A stretch of DNA of 64,000 bases from Seminavis robusta (GCA_903772945.1 CAICTM010000125.1:1-64000), one strand, 5' to 3'. Shown: positions 10,454 to 21,093, counted from the first letter of the stretch. Translations and numbers: made by a program. Notes: a model not told the origin generated them from the sequence alone.

Positions 10454-11793
10454 CTAGATCACCATGTAGTCGGACGATGGGTCGCTCGCACTGATTTCAC
10501 TGACGCTCGAGTCTGCCGACAGACTGATATCATCGCTGCTTTCACTCGTGTCATCAGGGTCCCAGTTGTCCGGATCATCCATCAACTCCCGGTGATCCCA
10601 CAGGCGGTCGATATCGGCAGGTCGGTATCTCAGACTTGCAAGTCCCTCCATGAAGGAACCCCACAAATTGTTGGTGTGTTTGCGCCGCCACATGCACTCA
10701 TACAAGTACTCCTGAAGGTCGCTACCCTCTCTCTGACTTTCTGGTACATTTTTCTTCAGCACTCTCCAGTTGCCTTCAATCGTCTGAGTGTGAGTTCCGT
10801 CCTGAGCCACAAACTCGTACTTATGGCATAGTCGTTTGTGTACGTAGCCGTAGCCCTCCAGCTCCTCAATCTTGTTGTAGCCTCCATGCATATCGGTGTG
10901 AATTGTTGTACCTGGCAAGACAAAAGCCGTAATCAGGGGGATCAGAGTGTCGGCCTTCCGGTTAGGCACCACTGCGAGGGCCATTTTCCGGTCACCTCCT
11001 CGCTCCACCATTCCAAAGACCCAATCAGCATTCACACACCTGCCTCGATTGTCCTTTCGCTTGCCAAACTTCCCTTCATCGGCCTCGACAATCCTTCCCG
11101 GTCCACCTAGCATGTATTCTTCTTTTCCAGCCTGTAGGACCATTTCGGTGACCATTCTCCTCCAATGCCGGTACCATCGACTGACCGTTCCCTCAGAAAC
11201 CGACGACATGACAGAAGCAGTCCTCACTGGCACTTTCAATAGCCAGAGATAGATCAACCACAGAATCTTGTTTTTCTCGAGCCTGCAGTTCACCATGACA
11301 CTTCCTTTGTTGATTGAGGTCTCGAATGCTGTACCGGTGTGCTTCCAAGTCCAATGACAACCACTGTTCTGACACACCGCCGACAGGATTTCACCTGAGT
11401 TTTCGTCCGTGTAAAAAGCAACCACATCTCCGCACTTGTCACACTCAGACGGGATGATGAATGGGCAGTCGGATCTCCTGCACCTAACAGTGTTCCTAGC
11501 GTTGGGGGCGTAAGGAATGGGCTTGTCACAACGAGGACAGTTTGCCGGTGGCTGTAGTACTTTGTTGTCATAGAAAAATTGTGTAGCCTTGTCATTGCAA
11601 GTCAGCAGTGGCATAAGCTCGTCAAATGAGGGCATAATACCTCCCTTCTCCAGTTCATGGATTTCTCGTTGCACTCTCTTCCTGCGCTGCCCCCTGCTCA
11701 GAACACCATTTCCATTGTTACGAGGTGGACGCTTATTCCTGCGCCGACGACGCTGCCAACCCTTTCGGAATAGGCCCCGCAAAGGATTCGGCA
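10454..11793 (-). CDS. Merlin/IS1016-type (ISXO2-like) transposase
   Basis: DDE transposase of the IS1595/IS1016 group, the family that eukaryotic Merlin DNA transposons encode. I place the start at the ATG at 11793 (MPNPLRGLFRKG); the frame is open a little further but without ATG. Order: basic nuclear-localisation-like N-terminus, two CxxC zinc pairs (CPRCDKP and CDKCGD), a helix-turn-helix around VSEGTVSRWYRHWRR, then the catalytic core. Triad residues are visible in VEADEGKFGKR (D), TIHTDMHGGY (D) and THTQTIEGNW (E), with the family signatures WVFGMVERGG and HKYEFV. An acidic Ser/Asp tail closes it. The frame is uninterrupted and the active site complete, so this copy could be functional. 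I could not find its terminal inverted repeats by eye. Confidence 0.85.
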
Positions 11794-12237
11794 TCACAAC
11801 GAATACTTTTTGAAATGTGAGTCCGAAAGCAAACAGCAAAATCAACGAAATTTTTTAAAACCATAGCCATGCAACGATGGTGCTAGTCAACTTGCCGCCA
11901 AAGCAGGCAGCAGCGATTTCAAATTTACTATGTATTAGGTCGGCTAGCGATCCACCAGTATGATGGATCTTCATGTACAGATAGTGTAGATTGTTGCGTT
12001 CCTTCTCCAAATGCCTAAGTACACACTCTGGCACCTCCATAGCAGTACTCTTAATGGTCCTTTTCGGAGGCTGGACACCGATCATGCTGATGTGGCAACA
12101 CCTGATTGGTCTGGAAAATTCAAATTTGAATATTCCCCGCCTGTTGATTGTTCCTGTTCCCACCAACAATGCCGCCGCGAAAGATTGATGGCTGATTGTT
12201 GTGTTTGCTGATTGTAGGAGTCGAGGCCACAAAAAGG

Positions 12238-13158
12238 ATGGCCCACCAGTATTCCAGAGTCAAGTACATCCTTCGTGGCAGGACTGTGATGTCGTACTCC
12301 CCCGCCGGATTCGCAGCACTGTCTCCAGCGAGGGCACCAGCGACACCTCCTTCGCCAAACAACGACGGCCTTTTTGGCTTCTTCACGCAAGAAACTCCAC
12401 CACAGCAACTGCCACCACCGTCGCCAATGGTTGCCACTGGAAAAGGTAAAAAGAAGGATGATCGTCTTTTTGAAACACCTGAGAAAGAGAATAAGAAACC
12501 GGCAAGCAAGAGGGCCCCCCACACACCCGAAGATGCCCCTCCTCTCAAAAGGAACGATGCAGTCCCCTCCATCGAGAAGCAGATCAATCGTCAGCTTGCC
12601 GGACTGGATCAAGAAGGATCGTTCACCGGCGGACACCAGGAAATGGGTGAGTCACCATTTATGTTCCTGCTCGCAGATACGTTTGTCACAAGCAGAACCA
12701 AAACTCACCGACTCGGTTGGTGGAAACGGAAAGCATCGCCAAAGTCGGTGACTTCCCTGTCTTCAGACGAGGACGACCATGCCATCAGCGAGGGCACCTT
12801 GAAGAAATGGTTGATCGAAGAGTCCCAAAACAATGCGAGGATTCTGGCCAAGAAGGGTCCCGCCACTCCACACAGAATGGGGGAACCGAAGCAGCCGAAG
12901 GCCAAAGCTGAACAGAAGAAGCCCAAGCTGCCACCTGGTGGGAAAACTAGGATCGATGACATCATGAGGATTGTGCGCAAGGACATCACCAATCAGTTCA
13001 CCCAAAACCCTCGAATGATGGAGCTCTCTGCTGGAGAAATCGCTAACAGAATGGAGGAGGTTTCTCTCACACTGTCCTTGGAGGCAGCAGCACTGCCCTC
13101 GGCAGTGAATCATGCGAGGAATGTGGCAGCAAAAAAGAAGAACCAACAAGATGCTTAA
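12238..13158 (+). CDS. Unknown protein divergent from the Merlin-type transposase
   Basis: I do not recognise a family. The frame is open from 12196 but the first ATG is 12238. It is Pro-, Lys- and Ser-rich with TP/SP motifs (SPARAPATPPSPNN, TPEKENKKP, KRAPHTPEDAPP), suggesting a disordered nuclear phosphoprotein, and ends in a more ordered helical part (TRIDDIMRIVRKDITNQ to the C-terminus). A GTGAGT at about 12643 with an in-frame AG 30 bp later could be a tiny intron, but splicing is not needed to keep the frame. It starts 445 bp from the transposase start on the other strand, so both could share one bidirectional promoter, and it may be an accessory protein of the same element or a host gene beside it. 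Confidence 0.5.
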   Translation: MAHQYSRVKYILRGRTVMSYSPAGFAALSPARAPATPPSPNNDGLFGFFTQETPPQQLPPPSPMVATGKGKKKDDRLFETPEKENKKPASKRAPHTPEDAPPLKRNDAVPSIEKQINRQLAGLDQEGSFTGGHQEMGESPFMFLLADTFVTSRTKTHRLGWWKRKASPKSVTSLSSDEDDHAISEGTLKKWLIEESQNNARILAKKGPATPHRMGEPKQPKAKAEQKKPKLPPGGKTRIDDIMRIVRKDITNQFTQNPRMMELSAGEIANRMEEVSLTLSLEAAALPSAVNHARNVAAKKKNQQDA

Positions 13159-13507
13159 GCGAGACAGTGAAGGTGACATGGAAAAAAGAATGGGCTTTGT
13201 TTTGCCCTAAGTAAGTTAGCCGTAAAAAGAAGAGTAGTGGTAAAACGATTAGACAAAAAGTGACGCATTAAGTAACTAGCGAGGTTCCCCTTCAAAAAGT
13301 GTCCTCGCTACCACTATCTTCAGCGATGAGTTTGAGAGATCACATTTGCGAGTGGATTGTTGTGTTGGTGCGTTGGAGTTGGGAGCGAGGCTCTGCTGGC
13401 GCTTGTGACTGCGGTAGGGGTGCCCTGAGTCATGAATATGACGTTGGGGCGTGGCCCTTCGGGCCACCCCATAACACACGTTTTGGAAACATTCAATCGT
13501 ATCTATT

Positions 13508-13985
13508 TAGTATTTGGAGGGGGGTTTTAGAGTAGGGAAATTATCTACGGAAGCCAGCCGGGGCCAGGCTTAAGCAAAGAACAGTCGAAATTCAGGACTA
13601 GGTTCTGTGGGATCAGGGGCAAGAAATTGAGGACCATTACGGGGGGCAAAGGGTTTGGCTTTGCGGGATCCACGGAGACATAAATGGGTAGCTTTCACAA
13701 GGGCAATTGAGATACGGGTCTGCATGAAGAACATCATTTGAGAGTAGGAAAATTGAGTTTTGGAGGCAGTAGCAGAAGCAAGGCGTTGTAAGAGAGTCTT
13801 GGCTTGAGGGGCAAGCATGCCATCCACTGAAACAACAAAGGGGTGGAAGGAAGCTCGATTGGACTCGCACGCATCTTTATATTTGGAAATTTTGTCGCGT
13901 TCTTGTTGGGTTAAAACTTTGACGGGATCTTTGTTGCGGTAAGAGGCACAGTCCAAATCAGTGACACGTACGTCAATAGTATTTG
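13508..13985 (-). mobile_element. 5'-truncated LINE-like retrotransposon, copy 1
   Basis: The 3' end of a non-LTR retroelement read on the minus strand. It encodes the C-terminal tail found on algal reverse transcriptases: VRVTDLDCASYRNKDP, HPFVVSVDGMLAPQAKTLL and ATHLCLRGSRKAKPF. Its 3' end (RC of GGGGGGTTTTAGAGTAGGG, about 13517) coincides with that of the copies at 30409-30851 and 53457-54081, whereas the 5' truncation points differ. TAGTATTTG lies at both ends (13508-13516 and 13977-13985), a likely 9-bp target duplication that overlaps five bases of element sequence at the 5' joint. Confidence 0.75.
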
Positions 13986-14108
13986 TTTTTACTATCCTGT
14001 TGGCCTCTGTTATACGGTACAACTGTACTCTGACAACCCAAGTCTCATTATTTTAACCCTCCAAAAAGGAAGAAAGTCCCACTAGCTAGTTGGCGACAAA
14101 GACCAAAT

Positions 14109-15954
14109 ATGGCTCCCAGAGAAGTGCAGGAAGGAAACGACGACTGCGATCTGATGAAAATAGTGGCGGAGCGATCGCGCGGCTATAGCGGCGCCGAACC
14201 CCAACCAGCGCCATCGACAGATACCCCAATCGACCGACCCACAGGCACAAACACTATTGAAGCTAATGGCTCTGTTGATAAACTGGAGGTTAGAAACAAT
14301 TATGGGAGCCATTGGCTGAGCAGGGAGTGTCCCCCAATAGCTGTTATAGCTGTTGGAGGCTCTGCTGGATCTACATCTAATTGTGGGTCCTGCAAGCCAG
14401 GGGACCATCTAACAGTCTTGGTGTGGAGATCTGAGTCACAGTTGCGCTGTGACTTCAATAAACACAAGCACGCACAGGAACGGTGTGCGCTTGAGCTTTT
14501 TCAGCGCAGATGCTTGTTGCGGCGAAAGCACTCATCATCAACACCTCGAAGAAGGAACAGTTCCCCAAGAAGTTGTTTCGAGGAATCCAGAAAGGATCGG
14601 GGATTCGCACCAACAAGCAGAAGACCAATCCCTGGCCGTGGCCTGGGCAGAAGAAGGCGACATGAGGCAATATGAGTTGATTTGTGGCTTGTCGGTGCAC
14701 CTGAGCAAGGATGCCGAGATTCGTTATGAAGAGGAAGATGGGTCTCTTTTGGTGCGTGCCAACTTGGCTATTCTGGGCGATTCCTTGTTTACAGCTCGAG
14801 GGCTCTGTCTCAGGGCCAAATTGGTCGGGTCAGAGGTCCATGATTTGGTTGTCCACGTGGAAAAACTGGTTGTGGACCCGCTGGTCACTCGCAATCAACT
14901 GCTGGATTTCTTGGAGCGCTTTGGCTTACCCAAGGAAGAAAACGAGCAGCACGGAGAGGCCAGGGCTACCCGAATGAGTCATGAAGAATGGAAGCAGTTC
15001 CTACAGAATGCCAAACAAGATACGAGACACATCCCCGATAACACCACGCTGGTGTCTTGGGATGACATGGCGACGGTGGACGAGTGCGGTGGCTGCCACA
15101 GAATGGACCTCAAGATCCCACTGGCACGGGTCATGGCCACTCAATGTGAGCTCGCAGCGTACAATGGAGCCATGGAGTTCCCCGATTGTCAGGGCTCCGA
15201 GGCAGCCACCGTCCGAACTTTGTTGGAGTACTACGCTCGTTCCGTCTTGAACCAGATGGATCTGTGGAATGGAGACAAGGCCGACGTCTCGCTGAAAGCG
15301 GTTGCTTCCGACGTGGCCAGCGTCAAGTATTCCATGATAGGAGCGGGCGTTGGCGCCGTCTTGTTGGGACCAGCTGGTTATGTGGCGGGTTGCTACCTCG
15401 GAGATCGTTTCATCCGCAACTTGGGTTCCAGTTCTTTGACTTGTGGCTTGGCGGGTGCAGCTTTGTTTGGACCGGTGGGGCTGGTGGCGGGCGCCGTGGC
15501 AAGCACGGCAGATGTTGACAAGCCGGTGGAGCGTCGCCAGTCCAAATCGACCGCTGTGATTGTCCAAGCTGGGAAAGCGAGTCGAAAAGGTGTGGTTCAA
15601 TCCGCCACGGATCATGTCAAGGCGAGCAAGTACGAGTACGGAGGGACCACGGGCGTGGTGGCAGGTGCTATGGTGGGCTTGGCGGTTGCCGGTCCCGTTG
15701 GTCTGATTGCCGGATCTGTGGCCGGTTCGATGGGTGGAAGAAAATTGGTGGAAAAGACGACCACCCCGGTGGCACAAAACGACGGCCAGCAACCACAAGC
15801 GGAGGGACAGGGCAACAAGAAACCCTACCAATTCGGAGACTTCACGAGGGGTGTTCTTGCCCGTGGGAAGCAGGCTCGTCATGCCAATTCGGGAGGCGGG
15901 TACCGTTTCGGCGACTTCACAAGAGGTTTGATGAGTCGGAAACAGGCCAGCTAG
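14109..15954 (+). CDS. Glycine-zipper membrane protein with FGDFTRG repeats
   Basis: Function unknown. The ATG at 14109 opens an exon coding EGNDDCDLMKIVAERSRG, similar to the N-terminus of the LRR protein at 3639. A GT-AG intron at 14289-14415 (127 bp, phase 0) would join it to the long frame ending at 15954; a later ATG at 14662 (MRQYELICGL) is the fallback start. The middle (about 14670-15300) is soluble and acidic with a CxxC (DECGGCHRMDLK). Then three glycine-zipper hairpins appear: GAGVGAVLLGPAGYVAG, GLAGAALFGPVGLVAGAVAS and GAMVGLAVAGPVGLIAGSVAG, which are typical of segments that pack or insert in membranes. The C-terminus repeats Y-x-FGDFTRG-x-x-x-R-x-K-Q-A twice (about 15829-15951). 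I see no catalytic motif. The joining intron is an inference from frame and splice signals. Confidence 0.65.
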
Positions 15955-16059
15955 TGGCGTCTGAAGGCATGTATGACTCTATGAATACTTAGATATCTCT
16001 ACATTGCATATACACTGTTATTGGCCTTTGTTCGAATGATGATAGTCAGAGCAGCACCG

Positions 16060-16155
16060 ATCCATACCGGGGGGCAGAACTGCTCTGGTTGATGTGTGCG
16101 TTGTTTAATCCATACCGGGGGGCAGAACTGCTCTGGTTGATGTGTGCGTTGTTTA
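16060..16155 (+). repeat. Two 48-bp tandem units
   Basis: Two perfect or near-perfect copies of a unit starting TCCATACCGGGGGGCAGAAC, period 48, between the glycine-zipper gene and the small plastid-targeted gene. A poly-C run follows at about 16305. Confidence 0.9.
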
Positions 16156-16588
16156 TCTTTAGAATCGGATTTCTCTGCACAGGACACAATCACCAAGTTC
16201 CTACTTGCAGCCTTCGTGTTGCAACCCTCATGCAGCTGCGAGCGACATCCTCACCTCACCCTTCAAAAGAGTCCTCGTAGCTCCGTGGCAAAGCCAAGCC
16301 CTTTGCCCCCCCCCCCCCCTAAGGTTTATCTTTGCTTGTAAGCCTACTAGAGCTAGCCCTTGGCCTTGTCCTTGTGGCTGTCCTCCCGACCCTCCGCTCC
16401 ACGGCACGTTTCTTCGTAAAACCCTAGCTCTACTGTAGGCTGCTGGGAGCAAGTTGAAGTTGCCGATCTTTGCTTCCTTCGGAATTCTCACTCACTCCCA
16501 AACTACACACCGCAACATTCCAGCCGTTGCATGTACATGTTGTAGGGTAGGATCAAAGCCAGCACAAGTAAGGAGAAAGAGAGCAACA

Positions 16589-17110
16589 ATGGCCAAGCTT
16601 CTGCTGAATTTCCTATTCTTGATGTTGACCATCCGAGCATCCTTTGGTTTTGTTCCATCATGTCGTCGCACACAAGCTACCCACAGAATACCTTTACTGC
16701 AGGCGGCAGAAAACGATGATAATGATGGCCAACCGCAACAACAACCAGATCCCGTGGAAACCTTTATGGAACAAGCCTCTCAAAAAGGGGCTGACAAAGT
16801 TCGAGCCATGTCGATTGAAGAACGCACTCGAAGAGCCATGCTCGCAGAAGCGGTCGAAGATCGGATTTTTACGATGTACGATGATTTGGAGGGATTGCTG
16901 CAAGATGGAGTTCCAGTATCCGAGCAAGACAGAGAAGAGATTCAAAGTCTGGCGCAAGAAATCAAGGCATCTCAGTCTCAATATGAAACCCTCGTATCGG
17001 GGGAACCATCCGTCATGCTGGGGACCATTAATGATATTGGATCACCGTCGTCTTCCAACACACAAGCACCAACAGAAGAGGACGGCATTGATGGAGATGC
17101 GCAACAATAA
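16589..17110 (+). CDS. Small plastid-targeted protein, unknown function
   Basis: A 173-residue protein with the bipartite presequence of secondary plastids. The ATG at 16589 begins a signal peptide (MAKLLLNFLFLMLTIRASFG), and predicted cleavage leaves F at +1 (FVPSCRRTQ), the diatom ASAFAP-type signature for stroma import. The mature part has a helical block (GADKVRAMSIEERTRRAMLA, then EDRIFTMYDDLEGLL) and ends in an acidic, Ser/Thr-rich tail. The frame is open upstream from 16454 but the presequence decides the start. No enzyme motif is seen. It probably acts in the plastid stroma or on a thylakoid complex, but nothing in the sequence tells which. Confidence 0.7.
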   Translation: MAKLLLNFLFLMLTIRASFGFVPSCRRTQATHRIPLLQAAENDDNDGQPQQQPDPVETFMEQASQKGADKVRAMSIEERTRRAMLAEAVEDRIFTMYDDLEGLLQDGVPVSEQDREEIQSLAQEIKASQSQYETLVSGEPSVMLGTINDIGSPSSSNTQAPTEEDGIDGDAQQ

Positions 17111-17925
17111 ACAAAACACAAACCTCCTCGATGAAGATAGTTTGCTACTGTTCGGCATTTGGGAAACTTCAGAATTGCAAGGCTGGATTCGAAAGCCATT
17201 CGTCGATTGAAGGATGGGACAAAAGTTTTGCTCATCTCATAAATAAAATCCCTGGGGCCAAGAAGCTAACAACTAGAAAATCTCAACGGTACAGATGCAT
17301 GCCAGAGTTGCACAATCTACTGTTTGTTTCGACCCCCTGTTTATCGACTTTGTGCGATCTCTGGAGGAGGCCAAAAAGCTAAGGGGAAAACAATGTCAGA
17401 AGTAGGCCTGGCTTTGTTCGTTCGATCGTTCTCAGCCCGGCAAACTTGCTTAGACCGTTGAAAGTAAAACCATGACCACATACCAATGCAGTACGGCTTC
17501 AGAATGCAGACACCAGAATGATCTGAACTTGGCTCTTTTGCCTTTTTCTGCATGAATACACTTGCATATTATATCCGCTTCTTCGACCGCACTGTTTTAT
17601 CAGAGAGTCTGAACGATAGATAGAGTGGTTGGATCACAATTGCTGTTGTTTTGAATCTCAGAACCGTCGCATCGGTCTGTAGCGTAGAGCGATGCAACGC
17701 TATTATTGCTGAAATCTAATCTAAACCGTTTGTGTATGGAAAACACCTATCTAGTAGTAGGTGAGTAATCTCGCTCACCAGGAAATAAAAGGCTCCAAGC
17801 CTCTTTCTCTCCTGCTTACTGCTCGCCTTGCAGGCAAGATCACTCGCTGGGAAATGGAAGGCTCCAAGCCACACCCTTTCCTGCCCAGATTGCAACCTTT
17901 TGATGCATCCATTGGCTACCTCCTA
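17111..17925. other. Intergenic, no supported gene
   Basis: Convergent 3' regions of the plastid protein and the LRR gene. The only structure I see is a pair of similar blocks at about 17775-17815 and 17837-17885, each with AAAGGCTCCAAGCC or GAAGGCTCCAAGCC, a short possible hairpin (GGCT/AGCC). Confidence 0.5.
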
Positions 17926-19266
17926 CTACCTCCAGTTATGTGAGCAAGTGCAGTCACATCCACAGAGTTGGGCCGAGCAATCAAAATAGATTTGTCCGCT
18001 GTCACCATGACAGAGGAAGGACGGGATGGACCCGTAAATATTGGTCCCCTTGACGGACAGTGATGCCAAGGTGGTCACGTCCTCCAGTGCCGCTGCATCA
18101 CCCGTCAATCCGGGGTTGTCATCCACCCAAAGAATCTTCAATCCCGGCAGGTCTCGTACAAAGGAAATGTCACCGACAATGGAAGCATTATTGGCATGCA
18201 ACAGCTCTAATGTGGGAAGTTGAATCAGTTCCTGTGGCAGAGGTCCTCCGAATTGATTGTCGTCGATATTGAGCCATTCGAGTTGCGACAGATTGGCAAA
18301 GACATCTCCCCGAAGTGGTCCTCTGTACAAGACATTGGAACAATCAAAGTCTCGTAGATTGGTCAATTGTCCAAATACCAGTGGAATGCCATTGTTGTGT
18401 TCCAGCAGCGTATTGCCCAGCACGAGCACTTTCAACTGCTTCATTCCGTCCAACCAAGCATGTCCTTCCTCTCCGACATTGTGAAAGTAATTGCCGTACA
18501 GATCCAATTCTTGCAGCGACTCTCCCAACAAGGCCAACTCGGTAGGGAGACTTCCTGTCATTCGATTCCTTCGCATGGATAGTTTGGACACGAGGCCATC
18601 CGCAGTACAGTTGATTCCGTACCACGTGCATTCGTTGTTGTTGGCAATCCAGTCCGTCTCGACCACCCAAGCCGGGGCAGAAATCACGTAGCCAAAAAAC
18701 CTCGTGGTGTGGGCATTGGCAACTCCATTGGTGGCAAAGTAGAGGCATGCCAGGGCATAGCGCTGCAGAATCGTTCGAGAGGAGGGTGTGGAAGTATTTG
18801 CGTGTTTCAGTAGCCAGTCCACGGCCTTGTTTTGATACGAAAAGGGATCCTTGAATGCCTCTGGGAACTGCATCTCCAAAATGGTCTTCAAGTGCTCTTT
18901 GGATGGGAATGTATTGGTGTTGATAGTGAAAGAAGAGGAATTCACTACAGTAAAGTCTCCCACACTGAATGGATTGTTGTTGTCGTTGCCATTGCCACTA
19001 CTGGAAGCTTGTGATGCATTCGGGGTATCACGTGTCGTTGCTGTCACCGTTCCACCGCTTTGACTACCGTCGCCGTTGTCTTTGTTTCGTGTGGTCAATA
19101 CCAAGATCAACGGAAGACAAATGGCTAGTATCGATACGAGAATGATCAGAAAGCCATATCGCCGTCGTTTGGATTTCTCCTCGGCCTTGAGAATCTGGAT
19201 ATGTTTCTGATAGTCTTCTGTTGCCCCCAAAGTCCCCTCTTGCTCAAACTCTGAGTGCTCGCTCAT
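17926..19266 (-). CDS. Type II membrane LRR protein
   Basis: A 446-residue intronless LRR protein, ATG at 19266. A 35-residue basic cytosolic tail (KAEEKSKRRRYG) precedes the membrane segment FLIILVSILAICLPLILVL, then a Thr/Ser/Asn-rich stalk. The ectodomain has a diatom LRR N-cap (TDWIANNNECTWYGINCTADG, with the W-x-G-(V/I)-x-C motif), about seven LRRs with the L-x-G-x-(L/I)-P signature, and a C-terminal Cys cluster (CSAQLCGCDCTC). N-glycosylation sequons are plentiful. There is no kinase or death-domain partner in the tail. It belongs to the same broad family as the genes at 3639, 30867 and 54393 but has a different cytosolic start, so it is a separate lineage. Probably a cell-surface recognition or adhesion protein. 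Confidence 0.85.
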   Translation of the reverse strand: MSEHSEFEQEGTLGATEDYQKHIQILKAEEKSKRRRYGFLIILVSILAICLPLILVLTTRNKDNGDGSQSGGTVTATTRDTPNASQASSSGNGNDNNNPFSVGDFTVVNSSSFTINTNTFPSKEHLKTILEMQFPEAFKDPFSYQNKAVDWLLKHANTSTPSSRTILQRYALACLYFATNGVANAHTTRFFGYVISAPAWVVETDWIANNNECTWYGINCTADGLVSKLSMRRNRMTGSLPTELALLGESLQELDLYGNYFHNVGEEGHAWLDGMKQLKVLVLGNTLLEHNNGIPLVFGQLTNLRDFDCSNVLYRGPLRGDVFANLSQLEWLNIDDNQFGGPLPQELIQLPTLELLHANNASIVGDISFVRDLPGLKILWVDDNPGLTGDAAALEDVTTLASLSVKGTNIYGSIPSFLCHGDSGQIYFDCSAQLCGCDCTCSHNWR

Positions 19267-20373
19267 GGATGGTTGTCCAAGCTACTTTTGTGTTTTACCG
19301 CATCGTCTTTTGTACAATCGTTGCTCTCGTGCTCCACAGATAGACTGCAGTTCCATTATTGGCCTCGGCGCTTCTCTGCCTCACATACATACATACATGC
19401 CTCAACATCATGTCAACGGAGTTTTATTCGATATTTTGGGCTTGGAGGGTGGCCAAATTTGAACTTTGACAATCATTCGTGCTTCTTACTATCCACGCTG
19501 CGTACTTTTATCTTCCTCGGCATTTCCACGCCACGAGTTACCGGTAGGGTAGGTGGTCGGATCACGAGGTTTTGCCACACAAGCCAAAGGGACAGAGTGA
19601 CCAAGGACGTCTCTGCCTCAGCATGAACTTGCCAGTGGGATGGATGAATCGAATACACAGGTGAAAGAATCGACTCTCTCGCGATAAACTAAGTGGTTGA
19701 CCGGGAGAGGTACCGGTACATCTAGCTAGAACTTCAGCCACTTTGATTGCAAAGATGATTATGTTGAGGATCCGGGATAAAATGCCGGCCCACAACACCG
19801 AGCAACACTTTTGGAACACCCATACCGGTACTACCCAGTATCAGACAAACCTACCGCATCGACAGTCGCAAGGGAAGAGCTCGTCGTCTGCTGTCATTTG
19901 CTCCGTCGGAAACAATCTTCACACTACAAGAGTATCGATGACCACCCTCTCAGGAGGCCAGTGTGGCGGGTGAGCAGACTCAACTGTGGGAAATACCCGG
20001 GCCTCGGCTCGTGGGTCGTCCTCAAGCACATCTTGTCTGAATCCGTTATTAGACGTTCAGTTTTTTTAAAACAGACTGCTACTGGCTACTCACGACAACT
20101 ACTGGCAGCTCTGTCCAGAACACAACGAGCGAAGAAGATGTCTCGGTATCATCCCCTCTGAGTGGCTACCGGCAGATGGCTATCTAGGTACTCTATGCTG
20201 ACCTCAAGCCCAGGGTTGCGCTTGGAAGGCTTCCCTTCTTCCTCTCTTCGAGGGCTCTGTCTCTATAAGCTTTCGGCAACCAGAAATTTGAACAAAAAAC
20301 GGTATCATTCCTGTAAGATAGCTATTATCAACGGTAGATTAGATCTAGCTAGATCTGCAGAACTCCAGTGTGC
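19267..20373. other. Intergenic, no supported gene
   Basis: Upstream of the LRR gene and downstream of the exonuclease gene. Only short GGTACCGGTAC and CTAGCTAG motifs stand out (19705-19735). Confidence 0.55.
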
Positions 20374-21093
20374 TCAATTAGTTGGGTAGTTCAAGGAAGT
20401 CAGAGGCTTTGTCAACCAATCAGGATTCAGTCGATTTTCCTGGGATAAATGTTGCAAGGCACGTGTAATAGATTTTGCATCATCGATAGCATTGTGCTCT
20501 CTGATTGGATCTGCCACTCCAAAGTACGACGCTAGCTTTCCACTGTTGGTGGTGACAAGATCCTCCCGCGGCATCCCTGCCAATGCCAAAATTTTTCTGG
20601 CATTATCAAACTGGTTCATGGGAATTGGAGGAGTGATGCCGACAGCGTAACAACTGACGGCACATGCATAAAACTCGTCCTTTCCCCATGCCCAACACAT
20701 GTCATTACCAACAAATCCAGCCATCTCATTCAATGCATCTTCCAGGGACACGCCTTGTTCATCGACCTGTTGCTGCGTAATTCCAGTCAGGTCCACAAAG
20801 TAGGGATCCAATGGAACTTGTTGATTGTGCCGGTCCACCGGCTTGATGAATCTTTGCCATGTATCCTGAATCGGTAGCGCCTTGTCATCCAAGCCAATCT
20901 TGACGGCCCCGATTTGGACCACCAACGGATCGGGATCTTCCAGCCCCCACCAACTGTTCTTCAGCGCCCCTTGGGCGGTCAAGAACTCACAATCATAGAT
21001 AATTGCCGTCCTCATGCTTGTTGCTATGCGCATTAGCATCGCTTCCCTCACCTGTATGGGAGTTCCGATGTACAAACTAGCTAGCTCTTGCAT
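20374..21093 (-). CDS. DEDDh 3'-5' exonuclease (RNase T/ERI-1-like fold)
   Basis: A predicted 3'-5' exonuclease of the DnaQ-like DEDDh superfamily; substrate (RNA or DNA) is undecided. Exo I is IIYDCEFLTAQG (D-x-E), followed after a non-catalytic stretch by VVQIGAVKIG; Exo II lies near WAWGKDEFYAC; Exo III is REHNAIDDAKSIT, giving the H-x4-D pair of the DEDDh subtype. The WQRFIKP and TGITQQQVD blocks match the usual spacing. The frame is open to 21183 without an ATG; the first ATG is 21093 (MQELASLYIG). A 5' exon could be missing, because a plausible acceptor (CTTGCAG) lies just upstream. Length and layout resemble small stand-alone exonucleases that trim structured RNA 3' ends. Confidence 0.8.
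   Translation of the reverse strand: MQELASLYIGTPIQVREAMLMRIATSMRTAIIYDCEFLTAQGALKNSWWGLEDPDPLVVQIGAVKIGLDDKALPIQDTWQRFIKPVDRHNQQVPLDPYFVDLTGITQQQVDEQGVSLEDALNEMAGFVGNDMCWAWGKDEFYACAVSCYAVGITPPIPMNQFDNARKILALAGMPREDLVTTNSGKLASYFGVADPIREHNAIDDAKSITRALQHLSQENRLNPDWLTKPLTSLNYPTN

Noticed and set aside
11855-12232. 125-residue minus-strand frame between the Merlin transposase and its neighbour
   Set aside because: It could be an upstream transposase exon, but I found no splice signal that joins it in frame, and the region works as a shared promoter.
15001-15882. 293-residue minus-strand frame opposite the glycine-zipper gene
   Set aside because: Antisense shadow; the plus strand has the repeated FGDFTRG and zipper motifs.
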